Assembly (NCBI GenBank): GCA_964556955.1
Contig: CAZKXP010000001.1
Location: 1-42,413 of the forward strand
DNA length: 42,413 bases
Direction: 5' to 3'
From: UBA12078 sp964556955
Lineage (GTDB): Bacteria; Patescibacteriota; Dojkabacteria; SC72
Shown: piece after piece, positions 15,778-23,871 of the stretch
How the letters are laid out: each line of letters begins with the position of its first letter
How positions within the stretch are numbered: position 1 is the stretch's first letter
Notes under the pieces: generated by a model
The model's input: the letters and a program-made list of their open reading frames with translations, nothing else
Databases searched by the model: none
What the model was told of the DNA's origin: nothing
Position numbers and translations under genes: made by a program

Positions 15778-18468
15778 ATGGCAGGTGGAAAGAAATCACA
15801 AAATGAGGATGAAGTTTTAGGTCAAATATTTGATTTCATATTCAAGGAAGCAAGGAAAAGACCAGATAAAAGGAAACCTGTTAAATCTACAGGGGTATCT
15901 ACTTCTGGAGCATTGGCAGATGGTATTGCTGCTGCTCTTGAAAAGCCAGGACTTTTTGTTACAGATCAATCTCTTCAAGTTCTTAATGATGCTTTGACTG
16001 TTGAGTTTGCAAGAATAAATGCGGATGAAACAGGTGATATAAAGGCGAAGTTCACAACTACCAGTTTGATAGATTTTTTAAAAGATCCAGATGCATTTTT
16101 GAGTAAACCCAAAGCTGCATCCAGAAAAGCAATTCGGGACTATATGAAGGCAGGATTCTTAGGAAGAGTACATCAACAATTGCAAGCCAATGCATGGGCT
16201 CAAAGGTATAATCTCGATCTTGATGCAAAGAAGGCGATCCGAGGTAACTTTATGGCGAGGGAGATAGAGGAAAAGGAGGCTGCAAGAGCATTCTCCACTT
16301 ATGCGGGGATGCAAATTAGTACTGCAGATTTAAACTCTAGAAAAAATTATATTATTAGTAGAAGCTGTGATCTTGTGGGAAGAGAAATATTGGGAAGGAA
16401 TGGCTGGGAGAACATGAGCGAAAATAAGAAATTAGATTTCCAAAAATATTTGATAAGAGGCAAAGTAAAGGAATATTTCAGAGATACATACAATATTGAT
16501 GTAGAAAAAAAGCTTGAAGATCGTGATCCTCGTGATAGATTCGCGTACAAAGCTTGGGATAGATATGCATCACTCATGAATACTCCCATTGAAAAGAAAA
16601 AGAACACTCCTGCAAAGAGTACGATAGGGAAGAGTGGTTTGTGGGATGTCTCGTCGTATCAGACATTAGAGATGCGAAATATTAATAGCCGTATTGAAGA
16701 AATGCAAATATACCTTCGTGCTCATCCGAACCTTAGTCCAGACGAGAGAGCGAATATAGAACTTGGTATTGAGCAACTAGGGCAGACGGGAGTTTTATTA
16801 TCAGGGAACTTAGCTGGTGAGAATCAAGATATTTTCAGGGCGAAAAAAGCGATTTATGAAAAAATAAATATGTATAAAGGAGAATTGAATGCTGCAAGGA
16901 AAGTAGGAGACAAAGAGAAAGAAAAAGCAATTAGATATAAGATAAATGAGCTTAAAAAGGGAGATAGAGAACTCAACACAATGCGTTTTTGGGGTGCAAT
17001 TGGTAGGATAGATGGGACCTTAGCATCTCTCAAGGCAACTTTTGGCGAAAATGGAGAAAATGTAATAACAAGCGTTCTAGATGGCTCTTTTTATGATGCT
17101 AACACGAACTCTTTTGCTTTACCATCTGATTTAACAGATTTTGAATTTGCAAAAAAATCGAAAGTTAAGATACTTACTGCAAAATTGAAAGACGATAACG
17201 GAGAGGAAATAAAAGGCTTAAACAGATTATACAACTCAATGATGACAAATATATATTACCTAACTCCAAAGTCAATTATGAAAACGCTTTTCGTAAATGG
17301 AGAAGGCTTTATGTATTTAGCATACAAAAAAGCAGGGAAAAGTATGAATGATTTGGAAAAACTAGGTTTAGATTGGGGGCTATTGGCGAAAGGTGACAAA
17401 GCCCATCTCGCCTTCCTTAATACTAAAGGCTTTTCAGAATCACAACTAAAGGGGATGGTATCTTTTACAAAATTAGGAAATATCTTCTCTTTTGCGCAAA
17501 GGCAGAGAGATAAAGTAAAGGCTTGGATGGATGAGCATGTATTTAAGAAGCTTAGGCAGAAGCTTTATGATAGTTTAGTGAAGCGAATTGTTAATAAGGA
17601 GGCGTTAGCCTTGCTAGAGCAGTGGTTGCTAAAGGGAGGTTTCCAAGTATTAGCGAAATCTCTTGTAACGAGTCTCCTTACAGCTCTCGGTATAGGTGTC
17701 ACAGGTGGCTTAGGTTATTTCATTGCACCAATATTAAGTGCTCTTGTAACAGATATCCTCTATGATACTGCTAAATTTCTAATCCAGTTTGTTATGATCA
17801 TCTCCGTTGGCATTGTTGGTTTGATGATCTTCCTATCAAGCTCCTCCCAAAAAAGATTCGATTCCCAAGCCTATGCATATACATACTATGTCCCTGGAGA
17901 AGTGGAATATAATCCAAACTTTGTAGGTATATCTCCCATAATCGGAGAAGACGATGATCATAACATTGGAGATTTTGTAGCAGGTTCTTTACCAGATGGT
18001 GAGAAATGTTTACTCGGAGCAGGATCATTTAACTGTACACAAGGACCATATGGAAGCTACTCTCACGATAATGTTGCAGCAGTAGATATCACAGGTACGG
18101 ATTCCTTCTATGCACCAACTTTTTGTGGTAATGATAACTGTGTAGTAACATACTCTGGAAGTGCACATTGTACCAATGGCTATGCTGGAGGAATGGTAAA
18201 ATTCAAAGCAACATATGGTGGTAGTACATATGAATTTACATTAATACATGTCAGTACCACCTATGGAGTAGGGACTAAACTCTCTGCTGGTCAAAAAGTT
18301 GCAAGAGTAATGACAATACAAGAAACTACACACGCATGTTCATCTGGAGAACACCTCCACCTACAAACAAAATTAAACGGCTCTGTTGTTGATCCTCAGG
18401 ATGTATTGAAAAATAGTACCTCTAGTGGAGGTTTTGGTTGTAACCTCGGAGCATGCCCAGCTAAATAA
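15778..18468 (+). CDS. Membrane protein with long cytoplasmic domain and C-terminal M23 peptidase
   Basis: 896 aa. Residues 1 to about 620 are hydrophilic, Lys/Arg-rich and mostly helical, with no recognised domain. Two hydrophobic regions follow (about 624-657 and 664-688). The C-terminal about 140 residues are an M23 (LytM) metalloendopeptidase domain, which cuts peptidoglycan cross-links: the zinc motif H-x6-D appears in SHDNVAAVDI (about 762-771) and the H-x-H motif in EHLHLQ (about 858-863). So the peptidase is outside and the large N-terminal part inside the cell. It lies 20 bp after the TrbL/VirB6-like gene, as wall hydrolases do in secretion and conjugation loci. Confidence 0.82.
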   Translation: MAGGKKSQNEDEVLGQIFDFIFKEARKRPDKRKPVKSTGVSTSGALADGIAAALEKPGLFVTDQSLQVLNDALTVEFARINADETGDIKAKFTTTSLIDFLKDPDAFLSKPKAASRKAIRDYMKAGFLGRVHQQLQANAWAQRYNLDLDAKKAIRGNFMAREIEEKEAARAFSTYAGMQISTADLNSRKNYIISRSCDLVGREILGRNGWENMSENKKLDFQKYLIRGKVKEYFRDTYNIDVEKKLEDRDPRDRFAYKAWDRYASLMNTPIEKKKNTPAKSTIGKSGLWDVSSYQTLEMRNINSRIEEMQIYLRAHPNLSPDERANIELGIEQLGQTGVLLSGNLAGENQDIFRAKKAIYEKINMYKGELNAARKVGDKEKEKAIRYKINELKKGDRELNTMRFWGAIGRIDGTLASLKATFGENGENVITSVLDGSFYDANTNSFALPSDLTDFEFAKKSKVKILTAKLKDDNGEEIKGLNRLYNSMMTNIYYLTPKSIMKTLFVNGEGFMYLAYKKAGKSMNDLEKLGLDWGLLAKGDKAHLAFLNTKGFSESQLKGMVSFTKLGNIFSFAQRQRDKVKAWMDEHVFKKLRQKLYDSLVKRIVNKEALALLEQWLLKGGFQVLAKSLVTSLLTALGIGVTGGLGYFIAPILSALVTDILYDTAKFLIQFVMIISVGIVGLMIFLSSSSQKRFDSQAYAYTYYVPGEVEYNPNFVGISPIIGEDDDHNIGDFVAGSLPDGEKCLLGAGSFNCTQGPYGSYSHDNVAAVDITGTDSFYAPTFCGNDNCVVTYSGSAHCTNGYAGGMVKFKATYGGSTYEFTLIHVSTTYGVGTKLSAGQKVARVMTIQETTHACSSGEHLHLQTKLNGSVVDPQDVLKNSTSSGGFGCNLGACPAK

Positions 18469-18488
18469 TTTATACAAAATGATTATCT

Positions 18489-19460
18489 ATGGAAAAAAAG
18501 AAAATACTGTTGGTAGGGATAATCATAATAGTAGCAATAGTAACAGCTGTAGCTATATATTTCATAATTAAAAATCAAAACAAAGATACCTCAACAAATA
18601 CAGTACAACAAGAATCCCTAAGTTTTTCAAATCAAAAGATCGAATTAGGTGATGTGAATGTAAAAGAAAAAGAAGCCTTGATATACACAATCTCTTCTTC
18701 TGTCTCTTTGTCAAAAGTAGAAAGTTTTGTAAAAAACACAGATCCTGAAATGAAGATTGGGACCCAAGAAGAAGGAAACTACTACAGATGGAAAAACGGC
18801 GAAGATTCAGTAATTTACACATTAGATCAAAACTACTTAATATTTAACTTTACCGAAGGCATACCTTGGAATGAAAGCTCGTTGACAGCATACTCTTTTA
18901 CGCAGTTCGTAGAAAAATACTTTGAAAAGCAATGGACATACACGCTTACACATAGCCAGAAGGGTGACTCTGGGGAGACAATATACTATGCCACTAGGAA
19001 AATTGGCGATGTAAATATGGAAACGGTCTTCGATAGGCAACAGACAGATTATCTTGCGATGAAGAATGGTGAAGTAATATATGGGAAGATATTGCTTGTT
19101 GATATACTTGACGATCCCAAAGTGCTACCTTTAATATCAACAAGTTTACTTGAAGATTACATCAACCTTTCTACATACCCCAAAGAAATATATCCCATAT
19201 ATGGCTCTACCCAAAGTACAATCCTCTCGGAGATAGATTACAAAAGTGAAGAATTTGAAGATATTGCAAATACTCTTTCAAACTGCAAAAGCAACTCTGC
19301 AAGCCTAGCCTATCTCTACAAGCGTATGGACCAGGGAGATCTAACCCCTGTGTATAAACTAGATCTAACATGCGAGATTACCTATCAAAAAACACAATAT
19401 GATATCCCTGCCATAGGGTATATTAATGCGATAGATCCTGAATATATATCCACGGAGTAA
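18489..19460 (+). CDS. Membrane-anchored protein of unknown function
   Basis: 323 aa, not recognised. The N-terminus has KKK and one hydrophobic helix (about 5-27) followed by a polar Asn/Thr/Gln-rich linker, typical of a signal anchor or lipoprotein-like exported protein without a lipobox Cys. The remainder is a mixed alpha/beta-looking domain with many Tyr and Ser. It lies 20 bp after the M23 gene and 23 bp before the PGRP-like gene, so it is probably co-expressed with the envelope cluster. Confidence 0.65.
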   Translation: MEKKKILLVGIIIIVAIVTAVAIYFIIKNQNKDTSTNTVQQESLSFSNQKIELGDVNVKEKEALIYTISSSVSLSKVESFVKNTDPEMKIGTQEEGNYYRWKNGEDSVIYTLDQNYLIFNFTEGIPWNESSLTAYSFTQFVEKYFEKQWTYTLTHSQKGDSGETIYYATRKIGDVNMETVFDRQQTDYLAMKNGEVIYGKILLVDILDDPKVLPLISTSLLEDYINLSTYPKEIYPIYGSTQSTILSEIDYKSEEFEDIANTLSNCKSNSASLAYLYKRMDQGDLTPVYKLDLTCEITYQKTQYDIPAIGYINAIDPEYISTE

Positions 19461-19467
19461 ATATCTG

Positions 19468-19476
19468 TGCTACAAT
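19468..19476 (+). promoter_or_regulatory. Extended -10 promoter before the PGRP-like gene
   Basis: TGCTACAAT (TGn plus TACAAT, 5/6 to the consensus hexamer) lies 7 nt before the ATG at 19484, giving an mRNA that starts at or one base from the start codon. Confidence 0.55.
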
Positions 19477-19483
19477 CATTTGT

Positions 19484-20656
19484 ATGAAAACAGCCCTCAA
19501 ATTAATAGTATTTGCATTAATATGTTTCTTCCCTTACGAGGTATTTGCATACACCATAAATACAATATCAGACCAGAATTTTGACACATCAATCTCTGAT
19601 CAAACCAACGTAGAATACAAGACACCCAATGTAATATACATATCCCAGATAACCACTAGCTCTCCACAACTATCGGACAATCCATCTCTTTGGGTCAAGA
19701 CTCTCTACTACTACAGCATTACTAGATTACATTTTGCAGATATCCCATTCAACTTCCTTGTAGATAGTAGTGGGAAAATATATGAAGGTAAAAGTGGAGG
19801 CATAGGGGCGAACCCAGAAATAGAAAATGACACAGGAAGTATATTAATTGGATATCTCTCTAACAATCCAATACTCTCCAATAGAGCATCATCAACAATA
19901 TACGAATTAGTAGATACCATCTCTTCGCAATACGGTATACAAAGTATCCAAGCAAAAAGCCTTAAAATATCCTCACCAGAAGGACAACTTGCAAAATTCC
20001 AGGTATCTGATGCCGCAGGAGATTTTAACCAATCAGTATCGGAAATATTCCAAGATTGGCAAGGATATACGACAAGTAATCTCTCCTACAAAGCCAAAAT
20101 CGAGGATGTTGCCTACGAACCAGAAGTAAGTATCGGCTCACGATTACACATCTCTGTAAAAGTAACAAACATGAATGATTTTGCATGGCTAACTGATGTA
20201 CATCCAATATATATATCTACAGCAGATGGTAATGATTCAGGTTTTGCAATCAATGGAGTATGGGATAGTTTTAGCAAACCAACCCATATTGAAAACAAGG
20301 CTGTAAAACCAGGAGAGAGTGTAACATTAGAATTTGATCTCTTCGCGAGGACTACCCCTGGAGAAGCAGCGCAGAGTTTTGTTCTTGCTAGAAACAATGA
20401 AACCATATTTGCTGATTCTTCCTTCGAATTAAAATTTAATATTGTTAAGGGCGACAAAACATTGGTACAGGTAGCCTCATCTGAATATGGTTTTGCAAAT
20501 ATTAGAAATTGCCAATGGTATAGTTGTAAAATATTAGATAGCGTAGATAACGGAACAGTATTCATATTGTTAAGTGAAGAGAATGGATGGATGCAGATAC
20601 AGTACAGCGAAGATACTGTCGGATGGGTATTCTCTAGGTATATGAAGAAGATATAA
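19484..20656 (+). CDS. Secreted PGRP/amidase_2-like protein with C-terminal SH3 domain
   Basis: 390 aa with a cleavable-looking signal peptide (1-22). Residues about 48-152 fit the fold of N-acetylmuramoyl-L-alanine amidase/PGRP proteins: PFNFLVDSSGKIYEGKSGGIGAN and DTGSILIGY mirror the family's nFlId-dGriyEGr..gGaH..NtgSigi pattern. The zinc-binding His that normally follows the first strand is replaced (VIYISQITT), and no second His/Cys pair is evident, so the domain probably binds rather than cuts peptidoglycan. An Ig-like domain (about 205-320) and a bacterial SH3 domain (about 325-390, ending GWVFSRYMKKI) follow. Last gene of the envelope cluster. Confidence 0.75.
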   Translation: MKTALKLIVFALICFFPYEVFAYTINTISDQNFDTSISDQTNVEYKTPNVIYISQITTSSPQLSDNPSLWVKTLYYYSITRLHFADIPFNFLVDSSGKIYEGKSGGIGANPEIENDTGSILIGYLSNNPILSNRASSTIYELVDTISSQYGIQSIQAKSLKISSPEGQLAKFQVSDAAGDFNQSVSEIFQDWQGYTTSNLSYKAKIEDVAYEPEVSIGSRLHISVKVTNMNDFAWLTDVHPIYISTADGNDSGFAINGVWDSFSKPTHIENKAVKPGESVTLEFDLFARTTPGEAAQSFVLARNNETIFADSSFELKFNIVKGDKTLVQVASSEYGFANIRNCQWYSCKILDSVDNGTVFILLSEENGWMQIQYSEDTVGWVFSRYMKKI

Positions 20657-20673
20657 TCCAAAATTACCGCGCA

Positions 20674-22680
20674 ATGACAAAAGATCTAATTCTTGGGGGA
20701 TTAAACCCAGAACAAAAAAAAGCCGTAGAATGCACAGAAGGACCCCTTCTAGTTTTTGCAGGAGCAGGCTCAGGCAAGACAAGGGTCATAACAAATCGAA
20801 TAGCATACTTAATCAGTAAGAAAGAAATTCTTCCTGACAATATCATGGCGGTAACATTTACCAAAAAAGCCGCAGGAGAGATGCAAGAAAGAATAAAAAC
20901 ACTCTTAGGAGAATTGGGTCTCAATATAGCAGAACTTCCAACTGTTGGAACATTCCACTCGATAGGGGCACTCTTTCTTAGACAAAATGCAAAAGCACTT
21001 GGGTACACAAACAATTTCTCAATATATGATTCTGACGATAGTGAAAACCTCATAAAAGAGCTAATGCTTGAAAGACAGATAGATATTAAGCAGATAAAGC
21101 CACAGGCAGTATCATATTTCATAGGTTCTGCAAAAAACGAAATGATATCTCCAGAGAATTTCCCTCAACACTATGGTGGATATATCGAGGACATTGTAGC
21201 TGATATATATCCTGAATATCAAAAACAATTAAAAGTCCAAAACTCCATGGATTTTGGAGACCTCTTGTATCTAGCAGTAAAAATGTTGGAAGAGAATGAA
21301 GATATTAGGAAAAGATACCAAGAAAGATACAGATACCTATTAATCGATGAATACCAAGATACCAATAACGCACAATACAAATTTGCGAAATTACTCTCTG
21401 AAAAACATCAAAACATCTGTGTAGTGGGAGATGATGATCAAGGAATATATGCATGGAGAGGAGCGGATATAAAAAATATTCAGTCATTTGAAGACGATTT
21501 TAAAAATGTAACAGTCATAAAACTAGAACAAAACTATCGTTCTACAAAAAATGTAATATCTGCTGCTGTTTCTGTAATTCAACAAAACAATCAAAGAGTA
21601 CAAAAGAAACTCTGGACAGATAATTCTGATGGTGAAAATATAACAGTATATCAGGCAAGAGACCAAGAAGATGAAGCTGACTACGTGGTTAGTAAGGTAC
21701 AACATCTTAAAGATATGAGAATACCATTATCAAACATAGCTATACTGTACAGAACCAACTATCAATCTCGTGCGATTGAAGAAGCCTTACTAAAAGAAGG
21801 AGTACCATACCGATTGGTCGGAGGTTTTAGATTCTACGAAAGAAAAGAGATTAAAGATATCATAAGCTATCTTCGCTTCATATATAATCTCAAGGATGAG
21901 CTAAGTATTGATAGAGTTCTTAATGTCCCAGCAAGGAAAGTAGGACCCAAAACAGTTGCACTTTTGCATGAGTTAGCCAAAAGTACAGATTCTACTGTCG
22001 GAGAATTTTTGGTTTCTGCATATCTTTCTCAACATCCAGAAACAGAGAGACCTGAAAGTATTAGGTCCTCAATCTTAGAGAAAGTAGCTACCAAAAAAGA
22101 TGAGTATGGCAAATTCCTCAACCTCATATCTACCTTTGGATATATATACACACAAGCACAAGGGAAAAACATTCTCGATATCATAGATATGATACTTGAG
22201 AAGACTAGCTATATTAGAATGTTTGATGATGGATCTGATCAATCAGAGATGAAGAAGGAGAATATTACAGAATTAAAAAATGTAGCATATACATATGTCC
22301 AAAAAAGTCCAGAAAATAGCCTTGAAACATTTTTAAATGAGATAAACCTAATAGAGCAAGAACAAGACAAGAATCAGGATGGAAGCGGTATGTATGTAAA
22401 TTTGATGACGCTACATTCCTCTAAGGGACTGGAATTTGATTATGTCTTTATGATTGGTGTTGAGGAGGGACTCCTGCCACACTCACGTGCTTTTGTTGAT
22501 GAAAAGGAGTTGGAGGAGGAAAGGCGGCTCTGCTATGTGGGTATTACTAGGGCTAAGCAGAAATTGACTCTCACTTTTGCTGAGAAAAGGATGACAAGGG
22601 AAGGATTTAGTTCTCAAATACCCTCGAGATTTTTAGGAGAGATTCCACAAGAGATCTGTGAATATTTTAGCGGAGTGTAG
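20674..22680 (+). CDS. UvrD/PcrA/Rep-type superfamily 1 DNA helicase
   Basis: 668 aa, a 3'-5' ATP-dependent DNA helicase used in excision repair and in clearing replication forks. All SF1A motifs are visible: motif I AGAGSGKT (29-36), Ia AVTFTKKAAGEMQERI, II LLIDEYQDTN (222-231), III VVGDDDQGIYAWRGA, IV LEQNYRST, V LMTLHSSKGLEFDYVF and VI ERRLCYVGITRAKQ. The length is slightly below E. coli UvrD, the C-terminal tail being short. It starts 17 bp after the PGRP-like gene; a TATAAT at 20652-20657 may give it its own short-leader promoter. It converges on the Rpf-like gene with only 3 bp between the stops. Confidence 0.95.
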   Translation: MTKDLILGGLNPEQKKAVECTEGPLLVFAGAGSGKTRVITNRIAYLISKKEILPDNIMAVTFTKKAAGEMQERIKTLLGELGLNIAELPTVGTFHSIGALFLRQNAKALGYTNNFSIYDSDDSENLIKELMLERQIDIKQIKPQAVSYFIGSAKNEMISPENFPQHYGGYIEDIVADIYPEYQKQLKVQNSMDFGDLLYLAVKMLEENEDIRKRYQERYRYLLIDEYQDTNNAQYKFAKLLSEKHQNICVVGDDDQGIYAWRGADIKNIQSFEDDFKNVTVIKLEQNYRSTKNVISAAVSVIQQNNQRVQKKLWTDNSDGENITVYQARDQEDEADYVVSKVQHLKDMRIPLSNIAILYRTNYQSRAIEEALLKEGVPYRLVGGFRFYERKEIKDIISYLRFIYNLKDELSIDRVLNVPARKVGPKTVALLHELAKSTDSTVGEFLVSAYLSQHPETERPESIRSSILEKVATKKDEYGKFLNLISTFGYIYTQAQGKNILDIIDMILEKTSYIRMFDDGSDQSEMKKENITELKNVAYTYVQKSPENSLETFLNEINLIEQEQDKNQDGSGMYVNLMTLHSSKGLEFDYVFMIGVEEGLLPHSRAFVDEKELEEERRLCYVGITRAKQKLTLTFAEKRMTREGFSSQIPSRFLGEIPQEICEYFSGV

Positions 22681-22683
22681 CTT

Positions 22684-23622
22684 CTAGTTGGTATTGGATG
22701 ATAGCCAGCTCAGTTCTCCATATGTCTCAACGTATCTCTTGTATGCCGCAGGCCACATATATTTGGGATTAGCCCCTGCTCTTAATTTTTGTAAAGTCCT
22801 TTTAATTTGAAGCTTGCCATCAAAAATATTGTCACTTGGAAATTGCTTGTACCATTGGCATGGAGACCATTGGAATAGTCCTTTGTAAAAAGAGTGTTTA
22901 TCACTTTCTGCATTACATCCTGATTCTAAGCGCATAGTAAATTTTAACCATTGTTTTTCTTCGTCTGTAGCAGAGACATCACTGTCAATATATGCCTCCC
23001 AGTACCCACAATTGTATCCAATTTGTTCTACAGAATCAGGAGAATCATTAGGGCCTGATAACAGGAGAATTTCTTTTCGTGGGGAAGAAATAATCTCCTC
23101 ATCGATGAGCTTTGTAGAAACTAGGCTGTTTCCCACATATACCTTTTCAATTGTTTGTGTTGCTACACCAAGCACTCCTTTTTGTAAGGTAATCTTTGTC
23201 CCTAGACTTTCACAAAGGGACCCACCTTCTACAATCTTTTCGTATGGTATTGAGATATTAATATTTTCTAGAACTGTTCGGTATGTGTTTAGGACAATAA
23301 TGGAATCATCTAACAAAGTATCTGCGGGAGAGTTTGTGTCAATTCTTTTCTCCTCGTCTAGTGCATAACCATTGGACAGAAGAGCTTCTTCAGGATTCTT
23401 AGCTCTGGTTATGAAATGCTCAACATCACCATCATTATTTACAGTTATGAATTTGATATCAAGCAATTTCTTCTCCTCTGTTATATCAATACCAAAGACC
23501 TTTTGGGTCCAGGTGTCATCTAAGACATCGGTGATGGGAGATAGGTATTGCCTATCTAAAAAATTCATCAAAAGAAAGACCAGAATTCCAACTACAAGAC
23601 CAGATATTTTAGCTTTGTTCAT
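22684..23622 (-). CDS. DUF348-G5-lysozyme-like (Rpf-like) cell-wall protein
   Basis: 312 aa from the chosen ATG; an in-frame ATG at 23643 would add 7 residues but overlaps the predicted -10 box. N-terminal anchor (about 6-22). Residues about 55-115 resemble DUF348 (the ubiquitin-like domain of YabE/Rpf proteins), with NPEEALLSNGYALDEEKRI. About 122-190 form a G5 domain (IPYEKIVEGGSL ... VATQTIEKVYVGNSLVST). Residues about 224-302 look like a transglycosylase/lysozyme fold (FTMRLESGCN, YKGLFQWSPCQW), with Glu233 as the candidate catalytic residue. This layout is that of resuscitation-promoting factors that cut glycan strands. Convergent to the helicase gene. Confidence 0.75.
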   Translation of the reverse strand: MNKAKISGLVVGILVFLLMNFLDRQYLSPITDVLDDTWTQKVFGIDITEEKKLLDIKFITVNNDGDVEHFITRAKNPEEALLSNGYALDEEKRIDTNSPADTLLDDSIIVLNTYRTVLENINISIPYEKIVEGGSLCESLGTKITLQKGVLGVATQTIEKVYVGNSLVSTKLIDEEIISSPRKEILLLSGPNDSPDSVEQIGYNCGYWEAYIDSDVSATDEEKQWLKFTMRLESGCNAESDKHSFYKGLFQWSPCQWYKQFPSDNIFDGKLQIKRTLQKLRAGANPKYMWPAAYKRYVETYGELSWLSSNTN

Positions 23623-23633
23623 ATGTAATCCAT

Positions 23634-23642
23634 ATTTTACCA
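23634..23642 (-). promoter_or_regulatory. Extended -10 promoter of the Rpf-like gene
   Basis: The minus strand reads TGGTAAAAT (TGn plus TAAAAT, 5/6). The start point is expected near 23627, 5 nt upstream of the ATG at 23622. The left palindrome of element B begins 8 nt upstream. Confidence 0.55.
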
Positions 23643-23650
23643 TACATAAA

Positions 23651-23853
23651 GCCTGGCTATGGCTTGGCCTTGTGTCACAGGTTGTTCATAACTATAAATC
23701 TTCGTGTCATTTACTACCTCTCTGCGTATCGGATATTTAATAGTTTGTTCATTCGCGACAACCAGTAGGTTGGTCTAGTAGAAAACAACGGTAGTACAAG
23801 CGAGAAGGTACATTAACTAGTTCTGAACCCAAGCCTGGCTATGGCCAGGCCTG
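23651..23853 (+). repeat. Intergenic element B (203 bp), relative of element A
   Basis: Same length, orientation and internal layout as element A, at a constant offset of 15970 bases and alignable without gaps (143/203 identities by hand count). Ends are GCCTGGCTATGGCTTGGCC (23651-23669) and AAGCCTGGCTATGGCCAGGC (23831-23850, with CTG to 23853). These two ends are near-identical direct repeats and, being imperfect palindromes, also inverted repeats. Inner arms GTTCA (23684-23688) and TGAAC (23824-23828) match the inner arms of A. It also lies between divergent genes, again with envelope genes on at least one side. Confidence 0.8.
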
Positions 23854-23856
23854 GTA

Positions 23857-23865
23857 TGGTATATT
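23857..23865 (+). promoter_or_regulatory. Extended -10 promoter of the TPR gene, leaderless type
   Basis: TGGTATATT (TGn plus TATATT, 5/6) ends 6 nt before the ATG at 23872, so +1 should be the A of the ATG. It starts only 3 nt beyond the right end of element B. Confidence 0.65.
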
Positions 23866-23871
23866 CAAAAT

